DNA of 64,000 bases, from NCBI GenBank assembly GCA_012295275.1, contig CM022669.1:12475480-12539479 (forward strand). Direction: 5' to 3'. A program made the position numbers and the translations under genes. Position 1 is the first letter of the stretch. Each line of letters opens with the position of its first letter. The notes beneath the pieces are model-generated. The model ran no database searches and was not told the DNA's origin. It was given only the letters and a program-made list of their open reading frames with translations. Source of the stretch: Chrysomallon squamiferum. Lineage: Eukaryota > Mollusca > Gastropoda > Neomphalida > Peltospiridae. Below, one piece after another: positions 1-13,400 of this stretch.

Positions 1-871
1 GAAAAATACCTGTCATTTCTCTGAAGACATTTGGCCTTTTGAGAATGTTTGGTTAAAAAATAATAATATGTCTGCTCCTGTCTGCAACTTGGAGTTTGAT
101 TCAGGATATATTTTTACAATGTACTATTTCTATGGAAGCAACTATTTCCATCTTCATTATGACATGTTGATGCCTGTTTATTCTGCTGTTTATCATACAC
201 AGTTCAAACAGACAGAGAACATTGTATTTATGCCTTCTGTTGAATCTAAAAGACTACAGGTGTGTTAATGAATACTTTATGAATATTTCTTTAAGACTTC
301 AAGTATTTTATAAACAGTAGAAATATGATTATCGTAAACTGGATTAGAAAGGATTTACCATATTATTATTTTTAAGACTCTGAGATTTTTGATTTTTTGA
401 AAGAATTAAAGTTTTATTATCAGTATTATTGAACAAATAATTTTTCATTTCTATTTGCATTATCAGTTGAATAATATTATATTGTTGTCTGTGTTTGTGT
501 GACAGACAGACAGACAGACACACACACATTCTAATAGAAGTAAAGTTTTAACATTAGAAAGGTATCAGGAGTCATGTATTTAATATATAAACTTTTCTGT
601 ATTTCTAATAGTAATAGTTAAACATTTGTAATTTTATTATTTCTAGATGATTACCTGGGATACTGAAGCATTTAATAAACCTTCGTACTGGATGGACATG
701 CTTGAGGTTTGGTATCAAAATTTTCATTAACTAATATTTTAAGTAATTTAAATATTACAAATTATGAATTTCTGAAAACATATTTAAAGAAATATCATCT
801 TTACAGTATATTAATATTTAATAAATATTATTTCAGAAACATATTATTTAAAATAATAATAATAATAATTC

Positions 872-936
<65 letters not shown>

Positions 937-2509
937 CTAAATAAATAAAAATAAATACCAGTAAGAATGAAATAAGTAACAATAAATAAATAGGAAAACA
1001 GTGACTAATATTTATAGTTTTTAAATTACTTCTGATTTTGTTTTCCTAGGTTTTGTCTGGATCACAGACACTGATGCCTCTAGATTCCAACCTGGCATCA
1101 CAAGGCAAAACTATCTGTTTGAAATCAGCATATTTTGGGGTTTGTATTGCTAAACATACTGCATTATCTTAACATAAAACAGAATTAAAAATTATTTATC
1201 CAGTTAATAGATTTAAATTCTGCTATTAGATTTTAAAATAATTTCCATTATAATGCATCTATTTATACTTTTTATAGGTTAAATAGTAATTGTTGTTAAT
1301 CCAGTATTATTTTAGTTTTTCTTTTTATAATCAAAGGTTTTAACAGATGTAATTTTGTTTTGTGAAGATCATTTAGACACATGGACATATTTTTGTGTGT
1401 GTGTGTGTGTGTGTACACATGTAGATTAATATATATTCCAAAATTATATCCATTAAAACTTTTGATTATGCAAAGAGAAATTCAAAAATACTTATACGTC
1501 AGATATTATTAATTAAATAAAACTTTTTTCTTGCCAAACAAAAATATAAATAACACCTGCTGTTAAGTATGTTCAAACAGTTAGAAATACTTACAGAAAT
1601 AATGTATTTTATAATTTCAGACACCATCCATAAATATTGAAAATAGACAGTTTATTAATTCCTATATAAAATTTATCAAAACTCGACTCAAAGTGCCACA
1701 TAACAGAATAAACTCAACAATGATTGGTATAATTTCAAGGTAAAGTGTATATCTGTAGATCCAGTCAAAGAACAAATGAATAAATGAATGAGTAAATAAA
1801 AAAAAAATAAAAATAAATAGATTTTTACTTATACTTTGAATAATTTATAATTTAGTTAAATTATATTCAAACAACAGAAACTTTATTCAGCCACACCATG
1901 AATTAATTACATATCTTTTGACACTGATCATTTATACATGAACAAAAATAGATTTTCAGTTATGGAACTTAGCAAATGCTCTTGCAGACAGTTTCTTTTA
2001 TATTATTTTTAGGGCAAAAAAAATGTTACGACTGAGATCTAATATTAAATGATATTGACCACTGTGTATTTAACTAATTTACTTTAGACATACAAAATGT
2101 TATTCCTTTTTATTTTTTTCAGATCCAACAGAAGAAGGATTCTCAATGAAAATGATTTATTAGAAGCAGTTTCAAAATTTGCTCCAGTGGAAATGGTAGA
2201 GTTTGCTGGACAAAGTTTCAGGCATCAGGTAAATGTTTTCTCAGGTTTGTAAACTAAATGAATCAACTGAATTTCTTTATTTACTCTATTTTGACATTTT
2301 AATTTATGTTAAAGTGTTCATTTTTGCCATATGAATAAAGAGTCTTATAAACTTCTTTATATTTCAAAATTTTACAGTTTATTGTTTTATGCAACAAATA
2401 TGCCAATAATAAAAAAAAAAAAAATGTTCAAATTGTTAAAACAATATTCAGTTTCAATGTGTTAATCTATCATTTATTAATTAGATTATTATTATTGTTA
2501 TTTTTATTA

Positions 2510-2561
<52 letters not shown>

Positions 2562-2907
2562 TACTTTTCAGGTTCAAAGTGTTCAGAAATACTCAGTTTT
2601 AGTAGGAGTGAATGGAGCTGGTCTCACTAACGCAATGTTTTTACCTCCTGGTGCTGTGGCTGTTCAGCTTGTTCCATACAATGCCACAGTGAACTACAAA
2701 ACGTTTCAACAGATTCTGCAGAGCCGAGGCCCCTATCTTGAGTGGCACAACAAACATGCCCGCCTGACCCACGAGTCCCCACATGACATGTACAGAAGTT
2801 CTCCTGACACCACTGTACATGTCGAAGAATTTGTTAGTCTGATGAAACAGGCGCTGTCTCTCGTAAACAGCAACAGACATACGTATGATAGAAAAACTGA
2901 ACTGTGA
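1..2907 (+). CDS. GT61-family glycosyltransferase, EOGT/POMGNT2-like (5' partial, 6 exons)
   Basis: Exons by open frame and splice sites: 1-259 (reading frame from base 2, already open at the window edge), 647-706, 1050-1139, 1621-1739, 2123-2228 and 2572-2907, stop TGA. Phases agree; about 322 residues are visible. Seen: an early His/Asp-rich block (FHLHYDMLMPVY), a block KTICLKSAYFG, an arginine-rich RSNRRRILNENDLL, then VLVGVNGAGLTNAMFLPPGA, and a C-terminal KTEL. Family knowledge: GT61 enzymes (EOGT, POMGNT2, plant xylosyltransferases) have a G-x-HGAGLT motif near the C-terminus, and EOGT is ER-lumenal with a KDEL-like tail. The tail and the VEEF block near the end favour EOGT; FLPPGA..QLVPY also resembles POMGNT2. 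Inference: a lumenal sugar transferase acting on secretory proteins. Odd: Asn replaces His in the HGAG motif. The start codon and N-terminus lie left of the window, so exact orthology is unsure. Confidence 0.75.
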
Positions 2908-3030
2908 CCTGGATAGAGGATTATTTATTTATTTATTTATTTATTTAAGGATATTGACGTTTTATTAATTTATTATATGCTTTTTGGTTTTTCTCTTGTC
3001 GTTTGTGATTCTGTTGGTGCTAATAACATT

Positions 3031-3036
3031 AATAAA
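3031..3036 (+). promoter_or_regulatory. Candidate poly(A) signal of the GT61 gene
   Basis: AATAAA about 125 bases after the stop codon, following a (TTTA)n run at 2920-2947. Position and orientation fit the 3' UTR end of the glycosyltransferase gene, but the region is so A/T-rich that chance matches are common. Confidence 0.4.
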
Positions 3037-3059
3037 ATTGATAAACATTCTGGAAAATT

Positions 3060-5600
3060 TATTACTTTATTTTAATATTAAAATTTTATTTGAATTCATT
3101 GTTGTTATTTTTTTTTTTTAAATTGTGATTTTGTGTTTTTTTTTTATAAAGTTATGCCCTTTAGCAAATAATGCAAACGTGTGGCTGTTTGGTTAAAAAA
3201 TATCGACTAAATTATCTAAACAATTATGAGAGAGAGTAGCTCTGTGACTAGATACCCAGCTTGGTTTCCAGAATCGGTTCTTGTCAATATGTCAGCTACT
3301 TTCTTGTCAAATGACCAGCACAGCTTTATCACATGAAAATCTTGGAAGATTCTTAAAAATATCAGTAATATTAAGTGTCTCGTCTTATTATTCTTCTTCT
3401 TATTATTACTATTATACACAATCATTAAAATATATTTTGGCATCATAAAATAAACATTTAATTCATCCATTAATTTTGATCTGTGTGTAAGTATGTACTC
3501 CAAAATTATTATCATCAGTTGCAAATGATTTTTTTCTCATATATTTATGACATTCCAGAAAGCCAGTGTGTGCCTTGTATATAAAAACATTTGTTTTGAA
3601 ATCAGAACAGAACAAACATAACATTATCAACAATCTAAATATATTTACAAATAAAGATACACTGAAACAGTTTTGGAAAACATCTGGTATGGTAGACTTT
3701 GGAAACAAAATACTTTTTGTTAATCTTCAGATATTCATGTGTGTGTTTCTTTGCAATCAATGCCATCATGATATACAAAAAATTCTAATTCAAATAAAAT
3801 GCTGTATAATAACAATAGTGCAAGTTAATAAACAGGAAGATACAAAAATATTATAGTTATTATATTTTTTCAAAATTTAAATTATTTTATCATTATACAG
3901 CAGCATAGTGATTAGTATAACTTTATTACATGTCAGTTAAACATGGGTTGATAAAATAAGTATCGTGTTATTTTGAAAACTGTTGTTAATTCACTGATAA
4001 ATAATAAATCAGTAAAATTATAATGTAAAAATAACTTTTTCTGAGGCAGAAATGTGTAAAGATATTTAAAAAAATAAATGACTCTCTTTGAAAATGACTA
4101 GTTATACAAATGAAATAATCTTGTAGAAAATATTTTGTAAAACTTCTCTCTTGATTCCATTACCAATGAATGTGCTGTTCTGTAAAGTATTACATAAATA
4201 ATTCTGTGTAGGTAGTGTCAGAAAATTCCATTCTGCCCCTCACAAATAAAAAAATAAAAATAAAAATTAAATTAAATAAATAATAAATAAATAATAAATA
4301 AACAAATAAATAAATACAAATAATAAAAAATAAATGTCGAAGAAAAAATTTATCCCACATCATTAATTTTAATTTCAGTTTACATAAAAGTTACTTTATA
4401 ATTAAATGAATATACAACTGAAAGATAAAAATGATAATTCCTGGAAAAAACCCAAAAGGCATTAGTAATTTATGCTAATGATTAATATATCCATAATTTT
4501 TTCCTGAAAGTAGAGAAAAAGAAAAGAAATCTGAACAAATAGTTTTTTGTTGTTGTTGTTGCTTTTTTTTGTTTGTTGTTTTTTTACATGACACATTTAA
4601 AATTTTCAAAATGCAACAAAAGTAAATACAACGTAATTCTGAACATAAAGAAAATAAATTTCAATTTTACTTGTACGTGAGATGGCTTTTTTTTTTTTTT
4701 CAGACTAAAGAGCATTATACAATCAATACATCTGAAAAAGATTAAATAAATAAGAAAATCTGTGTTAAAAAAACAGATAAACAGATATAAAAAGATTAAC
4801 AAAATAAAAAGTGGATCTGTTCCAATAGAAAATACACGTTTTTACCTTAAAACAACAACAAACAAAAATTATATTATAGTAGAAGTAATAAATTAATAGT
4901 ATAATAAAAGGAAATGTATAAATCTGAAAGGTTAAACCCAAACCTAAAGTGATTAATATGCAAAGTAAATAAATATCATTATCAGTATAGAAAGATACAC
5001 AAAAATACTAAGAGGACAGACATGTGGACTGGAAAAAATAAAATAAAATAAATAAATAAATAAAAAGTAAAAACATAAACTAAAAAGTGTTAATTACAAT
5101 ATTTTGTTTCTCCAGGTACCAGAGTAAATGTGCATGTAAAGTGAGGTAATTATTTGATTACATTTTTACAAATTCTCAATTCCTATACATCTGATTTAAA
5201 TCTACTTTATACTGCTGCTAATGTAATAATTTAAAGTTAATTTACAAATTATGAACATATTTATTTTAACAGCAATTACTCCTTTTAAACTTTAAATAAT
5301 GGCAGTAGGAAATGCAGTTAAGTATATATCATAAAAAGTGACGAAATTAGTATTGTACTTTATTGTTACACCTTTTACAAATTTTCAGCCTTATATTTAT
5401 TTCTTTTAAACCTTAATGTGAGTCCTCTTTCTCTTGACTGAACGACGAGGAAAGACAGAATACCACCCATAACAAACAAGCTTGTACAGAATGCAATTGA
5501 TTGTACCTTATTTTACAAAACGAATAAGACAGTATTATTAACTGTTGCTCATACAGCCTCATATATACTAACCATTAAGTCCCCATGATCCAGTTTTTTT
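3060..5600. other. Intergenic AT-rich DNA
   Basis: No coding exon with convincing composition and splice sites was seen on either strand. It holds poly-T/poly-A runs, (AAAT)n stretches near 4240-4330 and 5035-5065, and otherwise unique AT-rich sequence. The short open frames here are low-complexity K/I/N or F/L/Y translations. It separates the convergent 3' ends of the GT61 gene (+) and CCDC124 (-). Confidence 0.5.
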
Positions 5601-5612
5601 GTTGTTTTGCCA

Positions 5613-5618
5613 TTTATT
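5613..5618 (-). promoter_or_regulatory. Candidate poly(A) signal of CCDC124
   Basis: AATAAA on the minus strand (TTTATT on plus) about 70 bases beyond the CCDC124 stop codon. Plausible by distance; low specificity in this base composition. Confidence 0.35.
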
Positions 5619-5688
5619 TGTTAATCTGTTTTTTGATGTGAAAGAATATTTCGTTTTTGTCTCCCAGGAATTCAGAACACAGTAGATC

Positions 5689-7463
5689 TTACTTTGCTGT
5701 GAGAGCTGCATACCTTTGGTTGAGAGGATTTTCTGGAGATTTCATCCACTGTTTCTTAAGCTGTTGCTTGAGCTGAGACAATCTCATATTAGGATTTTCT
5801 TTTTTCAAAATGGGCAGGTTAATTTCTTCAAACTTGGCATACGCAGCCTTCACGCGCTTTTCTGGATGTTTGTCCACAGCTGGGTCCTGGACACTGTTTG
5901 AAATGAATAAATAAAAATAAATATTAAAGATGTTCAGTATTTTCAAACCTTTTTTTTTCGCTTAATTTGCATATATTTCCTCTATTACAGATTTGGAACC
6001 ATTTATCAAAATGTGTGCTTTATTAAAATATAAAAATTATTCTTTTCATCTGTCTGTAAAGTATGTAATAAAAACTAATAATGAAGACTAAATTAAGAAC
6101 AAAAGCAAGGAAAATGTCAGCATTCTCACGTAAGCAAGGAAATGGCTTCATCAACGTTCTGGGCAACTTCTCCATCCATAACCAAACGGTTGACATTTTC
6201 TTGCAGTGGTACTTCATCGTGCATCTGAGTGGCAGACTTCTCTGCTGTAATAACAAAAATAATATTAAGGATAATAACAACGACAACCATAGTAACAAAA
6301 GGTAACAGTAAAAGTAAACATTGATGTTGTTGGTTTTTAAAAAAAAAAAAATTTCAATAATGCATCATTAATACATAGACAAGAAAGTTTAAAATAACTG
6401 CTTTGAGCACATTTTTTAATAAATTATTAATAACTTTCATCCATAAAAAAGAAAAGAAAAAAGAAACAAGAAGAGAAAAACAAAGAAAGAAGGCAGTCAC
6501 TAGATACATTAAACAATGACTTAAATGTACCCTTCCTATACATGTTCCAAACTTGAAACCTGATCTATAGGTACTATTAACAACTTCTACAATACATGTA
6601 AATCATACTGACTACTGCATTCCAGAATACTTAATGTGACTGTAAAAATACAGTTTACTGTGTTTCCAGTATGTTAGATTTTTTTAATATTTTCATAAAA
6701 TAATGTTTGATCAAAGAACAGATGCCAAACCTGCAGATAAAGAATACAAAATGATCATCAGTATCAAATTTAATGAAATTTAGAAATACATCAGTTTTAA
6801 AAAATAAGACTTACCTAATTCTGCCTGCTGTCTTTCCTGGAGGGCATCAATTTCTGCTCTGGTGATCTTGTTGGATGTTTCTCTAGATTTGGCACTTTTC
6901 AGTGCACTCATCTCTTCATCGTGAAGTTTCTGCAGTTCTTTCTTCTTCTCCAGCTGCTCAATGCGTTTCTTTTCCCGTTCTTCCTGGATTATATAAAATA
7001 CACAACATTTTAATGAACACTGGCCTCATTCAGATATTATCTTGAGATGTTTACTGTAAACCTTGAATTTATGATGATTCTGATCTGATTCATGTTTATT
7101 AATGTTCCATGATCTTTATTTTACTATATTTCATGGCAACTGTTTACATTTGTTTTTTAATAATAATAATAATAAATGTTCTCAAATAATAAGGTTATGG
7201 CAACAAAACAAAAAATCTAATGGATACTAACTAACAAAGGTTTTTTTAAAATTATTATTATTTTATTATTTGCTTGCTTGTAAGATTTTAAACAATTCAC
7301 ATACTTTTCGTTGTTGTTTTCTGGCAACGTGTTTATCATCATCCACCCAGAGAGCATCTTCTTTTTCTTTCTGAATTCGTTCCTGTTCAGCAAGTCTTTG
7401 TGCTTCTTTCCTCGCTCTGGCCTCTACGGCCTTCGAGTTTTCTCCTTTGAATTTCTTAGGCAT
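5689..7463 (-). CDS. CCDC124: Coiled-coil domain-containing protein 124 (4 coding exons, complete)
   Basis: Minus-strand exons in transcript order: 7463-7305, 6983-6815, 6244-6130, 5893-5689. Lengths 159, 169, 115 and 205 sum to 648 bases, 215 residues plus stop, with every junction in phase and GT..AG introns. The start MPKKFKGEN and the WVDDDKHVARKQQRK block are hallmarks of CCDC124. Exon 2 is a charged coiled coil (EREKKRIEQLEKKKELQ). Exon 3 carries EVPLQENVNRL. Exon 4 carries the conserved ENPNMRLSQLKQQLKKQW box. Length is close to the human protein (about 223). Family knowledge: CCDC124 (yeast Lso2-related) binds idle ribosomes in the cytosol and is also reported at centrosome/midbody. 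The reading frame is intact with no frameshift. Start choice: ATG at 7463 begins the conserved N-terminus and lies about 17 bases after a strong acceptor. Confidence 0.95.
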
Positions 7464-7499
7464 TACTTATTATTAAGTCTAAAAAAATTAAAGACAACA
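7464..7499 (-). promoter_or_regulatory. 5' UTR splice acceptor of CCDC124
   Basis: Reading the minus strand, a pyrimidine-rich tract (TTGTTGTCTTTAATTTTTTT) ends in AG at about 7482, followed by some 17 untranslated bases and the ATG. This implies an upstream non-coding first exon. A matching donor candidate (ATT|GTATGT on minus) lies near 7905-7912, next to the promoter-like stretch at 7920-7960. Inferred from sequence only. Confidence 0.45.
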
Positions 7500-7914
7500 A
7501 AAAAATTAGTTATTAAGACATCTTTAATGTTAGTAAACTGCAAGATTACTTTCTAATATTCGGACATTGACAGGATTTTATTAAATTAACAATGCCAATA
7601 TGGCAATAGTAATAATACAGTTTTTGTAATGTTTAATCTTACAAATTAATGAAATGAGCATAAGCAACATATTTATTCTTAATTATCAAAATTTTGATCA
7701 TGACCGATTATGACACTGACACTGTGACAGTGAACGAGTAATTGACAGTCAGAATTTAGGTGACCATAATCGTCCCTAAAATTGTACTTAAGTAATAGCA
7801 CAGATTTATTGCATCAAACAGAATATGAAGACTCTACTCGAATAACGATAACATTATATGTTTGGATATAAATCTTAATCAGAAAAGAAAGCTACAATCT
7901 ACATACAATGTTTA

Positions 7915-7965
7915 CAAGAAACCGGAACCGGAAGCTTATCGCCGAGATCGATGATGCGTTTAGCA
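7915..7965 (-). promoter_or_regulatory. Promoter-like segment with tandem GGAA (ETS-type) sites
   Basis: The plus strand reads ACCGGAACCGGAAGC, two adjacent CCGGAA cores, followed by a short CpG-containing stretch (ATCGCCGAGATCGATGATGCG). CpG is otherwise scarce nearby. ETS-family sites of this form are typical of housekeeping promoters. The position suits the 5' end of the CCDC124 transcript given the inferred 5' UTR intron. Confidence 0.45.
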
Positions 7966-7999
7966 ATGAGAACTTTCACATACTTCGATTTTTTTTTTT

Positions 8000-9487
8000 T
8001 TTTTTTTTTTTTTTTGGTTAACGACTATATCAGATTAAAATGAAGATGCCCTTTTTTGTGTGATAATTAATACAATTATTTAAAAAGTCTATGTTAATAA
8101 AGATGTGCATATACTATTAATAATTTTTCTAACATATATTTTTAGTAAGGAAGGATATGGCTGATGAATCCCTAAACGACGGAAAATTGAAAGGACCCCA
8201 TTTGATAAAATACCTACAAAGTGACTTACTTTAAAATTTTATATATTTTTGGCAAAGAAAAATTGTTCGAATTTTAATGCAAATAGTATAGTGTGCTTGA
8301 TCTTCGTCTAAAAAGGAAATATGACTGACGTTAGACCGTTTAATGTGGAAATAAATGTCCATGAAATTTGAAAAAGGTCACTTAGACAGATATACAGAAT
8401 TAAAATATAAGAAGAATTTGATTGTAAAAAGGATTATGGATTTTATTTTATTATAACAATTCAAAATATTCGAATTCGTGAGAATAAAATGTTAAAGAAC
8501 TATTTGAAAATAAAAATAAAATTAGAAGGGGAGCAACTCTTTCTAACATATTTATCCAAGTTAGGTAGGTTCGGAGTTGGAATGATTTTTCTTGTTAAAA
8601 AGAAATTCTTAGTACTATAATTCCATAATTTGATTTCATTAATACTTGCAAGTTTTGTAACGTGTGTGTATATGTATATGTGTAATATTAAACTCTGATA
8701 TACTACTGTACTTTGTTGTGCAAAACCATGTTGCTGAGTGATGCCATATATTAATATACATGTATATAAAAATATTGCATGAATAAACAGTATTTTCAAA
8801 AGTTCTTTTAAGGTTTTTTTTAAAGCAGCTATACAGAATAATTAAATAAGGTGTCATTTTTTTCCAAATCTGCAGTGCCATTTCTTCTGGGTGCCATTTT
8901 TTTTACAAGTGCTGTTTTTTTTGGTGCCATTTTTTCCAGTGCCACATTTTCCATACCCCATATGAAGAGTGAGGAAAGTTATATGTATTTTATGTATTAT
9001 ATATTTTATTTTTAATTAACATTGTGAGATCTTGTGTATGCACCTTCTAACAAACAAACAAAACATGTCTTTGATAAAAGTCATGGTGAAATAATGGTAT
9101 GTATTTCCTTATCACTCATTCAATGATTATTTGAGGTATTTTATGCCCATGGGATACCAGAAGTGACAGAATGATGTTTATTTCCATACTACTCAATCAA
9201 ATGATTATTTATGACTATAGCAATGAAAACTGGATCCTGCTAAATGTATTTCGAATTACCATTTTGATGAAAACTATTCCATTAGGTTTAAACTGATCTG
9301 TCTGGGTAAGTCTAATTAATGTTTTTAAAGTCTTATCAAATGATTAATCTTGATTTATTTTATTGAGTATGTTTTATCTTATTTTTTCATCTGGTACTGA
9401 ATACCAAGAAAAAAGGTAAAATCTGAAATAAATGCATAAATCTTGGACACTAAAATATTTTCACAAAACAAAGAAATGATGATGATG

Positions 9488-9519
<32 letters not shown>

Positions 9520-10298
9520 AATACAAACTAGGAAGTAAAAATAATTTAAAAAAATATACATTAACCAACATATTTTAAGATTAAACTAATAATTTTTTAA
9601 AATTTATCTGTTCATGTGTCTTTATTTTATATAACTATTTAAAAATAAATAAATAAATAAATAATAAAATTATCTAGTTTTTGTCTTTCTTTCTTTTGAT
9701 TTTGCATATTTTTTCTTTCTTTTTTTCTGTTTTCTTTACATCTAATGTTTTCAGACTTTGCACTTCCTTTTTTTTTTTCAATATACATTTTCTTAAAATA
9801 CTTTAAGTACCAGGCAAACTCACAAAGCTACAATTGTTGGAAAATACCTTTGAGAATGAACAGAAACAGTTAAAAGAAATTCTGAGATTAACATGCTCTG
9901 ATTATTTGTAGCAAAGCATTATCTGCAAATGCCACCCAAAGCACTTGCATTTTCAAGTGGCCTTTTCTTTTTCTTAACTTTTATTTTTTTTTTCTTCATC
10001 TTCAGACTTTTGAGAATCTCCAGAGCAGTTAGAACAGGATATTTATATTTCAAATTCCACCAGTTTGGTCAATTTCTCAAGAGCCTGAAGTGAGGAATTT
10101 TAATTGATTTAAAAATGCAGTTTATTTTTTTATTTTTTTTAAGACAAGAATGACTTTAGTGCTTTTAAATAATATATATTTGTTTTAATTACATGTATCA
10201 GTTTATACAGAAAGAAGAAAAAATTGTGGAAAAGAAAAAGACACATGACAAAATAGTAATGGAAACATTAAAATACAATTTAAACAGAAGCCCCCTCC

Positions 10299-10341
<43 letters not shown>

Positions 10342-10402
10342 AAGATATGAAATACAAAATAATATAATAATAATAAAAAAAAAAAAAAAAAATAAAATAA
10401 AA

Positions 10403-10439
<37 letters not shown>

Positions 10440-13400
10440 CAATTTTAAAAAGTTCTGTAGAAAAACTGACATAAAACTATTTCATTTAAAAAAAAGAAGT
10501 ATGTATGTGTGTGTGTGTGTGTGTTGTGTGTGATGACTAAGATTATTCAGTTTATTTTATTTATTTTTTAAATTTAATGTTTTTATTGATTACAATATTT
10601 CATTATTTATTTTTCCATTCAACCACCTGACTGGTCTCCATTTCAGTTACAGCCTCTCAACTGATTTATACTATTTTTTTTTTTTTTTTTTTTTTTTTTT
10701 TATTTGTTGGCTTTGTTTGTTTTTTTTTTTTTTTTTTTTTAATTTTTTTTTAATTTTTTATTTATGGAAAAACAAAAATGAAAAATTCCTTATTGTGAAC
10801 TGAATAAAGAAGTTGACACTGTCCTGCCATAATAAATTTAAAAGGAAAAAATAAATAGATAAGTAAATAAATAATAATAATAACAACAACAACAATAAAT
10901 AAATAAATAAATAAATAAATAAATTAATTAATTAATTAATTAATGAATAAATAAATTTTGAAAAAAAAAAATCAATTTTAAAAAGGTTTGAAGAAAAACT
11001 GAAATAATTACATAAGTCTTACATTTGTTTTAATTACATGGACTGGCTTATACAGAAAGAAGAAAAAATGAATTAAGAAAAGAATGCTTGACAAAACAGT
11101 AAAGGAAACATTAAAAATAGTTTGCTTGTTTGTTTTTTTGTTTGTGTTCTGTTTTTTTTTGTGTTTTTTTATTTATTCTTATTTTTTGAAAGGTAAATAT
11201 GAAAAAATTTCTTATTGTGAATTGAATTAAAAAGTTGACAATGTACTGTCATAAAAAAAAAAAAGTAAAAAAAAAGTAAAAGTAAAACATTAATTAAATA
11301 ATCATAAATAATAACTGATAATTAGATAAATTAATTTAAAAAAATATATATAAAAATTTACTGAAATAATAAATAAATAAATAAAATTAAGGCTCAAATA
11401 AGGATTTCAGATAATAAAACACGCTCTAGCAAATTTACATCAAGGAAAATGTATAGCCAACAAAACCACCAACAAAGAAAAAAACATAATTTAGAAGTAG
11501 ATGCACATTTCATGTTTTTTATCGCACAAACTAAAAGCACCTAGGAATGAAAGACATTGACAGATGTGTGTCTCATCAAAATGTTCTTTACTGGGGTGAA
11601 TGTTCGTCACAGGGCAGTACCCTAAAACTAGAACATGTACGTAGTAACAGTAACTTCACTTTTAATTTATTTTCTTTCCAGTTCACTTTACTGCCAAGTA
11701 CATTAACCTTTCATTTTAAAAAACAATTCATTAACATACACATCTCATCTACAACAATTTGTTCTTGTTGATAACCTTTTAGTACTGTTTCATCAACAGA
11801 TGTATTTTTTTTGTGTTGTGAAAGTAAGTGTATTGTACGTAACAGACAGTATATAATTCTAAATAACTGACAAGCTGTTGTAAGATATAATGACATGTCT
11901 AGAAATGTTTGGACAGGTATTTAAATTTTTACCCTCATGAACAGTTAAAAGATAATCATGATATATAGGTTGTATATTCTTGGTTATGACCACAGTGGAA
12001 TGATCTTAACTTCAGAAACACTGTTGTGATGGATGTGTATTCGTGGAATATACTGTAAATTGGTGTATGTAAATTAGTCCTGATGTTATAATGACAGGTT
12101 TAAGATGTGTTATTACTGTCAGTCGACTGCTTTTAAGCTTTGTAGTTTGTACTTGAACATAAACTAGAACAAATTATCCCATCTTGTACAGCAATCTTTG
12201 TTGAGGTCAGAGGCTCAATACATAACAAACATGCTTGAGCACACAAACACACAATAAATTAAAGTCTTCTAATTTTTTTTTTAAATATTCCTGTCCCTTT
12301 AGAAAGGTGTACAGAATTCAATTTTGCTAAAATAATCAAACTCACTGTTGGCAATAAAACCAAAGCAAATTTAATGGTTTTTATTTAATTACAAAACATA
12401 AAGACATGGAGCTTATTGGCCATTGTCTGGAACATTGACACCAGTCCGATAAGGCATAAATCCTAAAATTCAAATATCATTAAAAGTCAGATGACATTCA
12501 CTTTCCATTACCAGAAAAACTACAAACATTTGTTAAAATAAAAAAATTAATAAAGAACATAACTACATTACATGTATATTACTTGTTCTCATTTTACACA
12601 CACACACACACTAAATTAATTATAACCTAGGATAACTGCAGCATAGACCTATGCTTTATTACAGTCATTTCAAAGGTGTGGGTCCCCTATAGATGGCTAC
12701 AATATCAACATTGTGTCAGTGGGCATTTCTGAAGGGGCAACAGAGAAACTTCTTTCCAAGGCCTCCTATCTTTCATTCAAAGGAATTGGGGGGCACTGGA
12801 GATGAAGTGAACAGTAAACCAAATGAGTTTGAGGATCACTGTTATAAAGTAATGATCTTATACAAATCTCTAATAGGACCCAAACATTTTAGAAATACAT
12901 CAAAGACAGATTTAAAAAATAAAAAACAAAAAATTAGACAAATTACATATAAATCATTGATAATTTAAAGTTTAGAACTATGACAAATTAATAATAGTAC
13001 AATGTCAAGTTAAGTTATATCCTATATAAAATTAAAGTACAGAAATAATTTAAAATTATTTAAAGCAAATTATATTCTAGAAGCAAAAACAATTAATATG
13101 AGTCAGAAACTTTGAAACGGCTTTGATATAAGTTAGTAAATAAAACATTTCTTTATTTCTTTATTTATTTATTTTTATTTAGTTATCTTTTAATTTTTTT
13201 TTTAAAGATTTTTCTTCCACGTTTGATTTATGTAGGCTTAGCGAGTTTTTGCATTTTTGTGTTTTTAATCAACATTTATGCATAAACTAAGCAAATGATT
13301 TAAATGTTCTAGATAGGCAGTCAGGAGCTATGACATAATGTAGAGTTATGTAAACTATTTTTTTAATCTGCTTGATCTTCAATTTAATTAACAACACAAG

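Noticed and set aside
6023-6305. Open frames on both strands over CCDC124 exon 3
   Set aside because: Shadows of the real exon in other frames, extended into introns.
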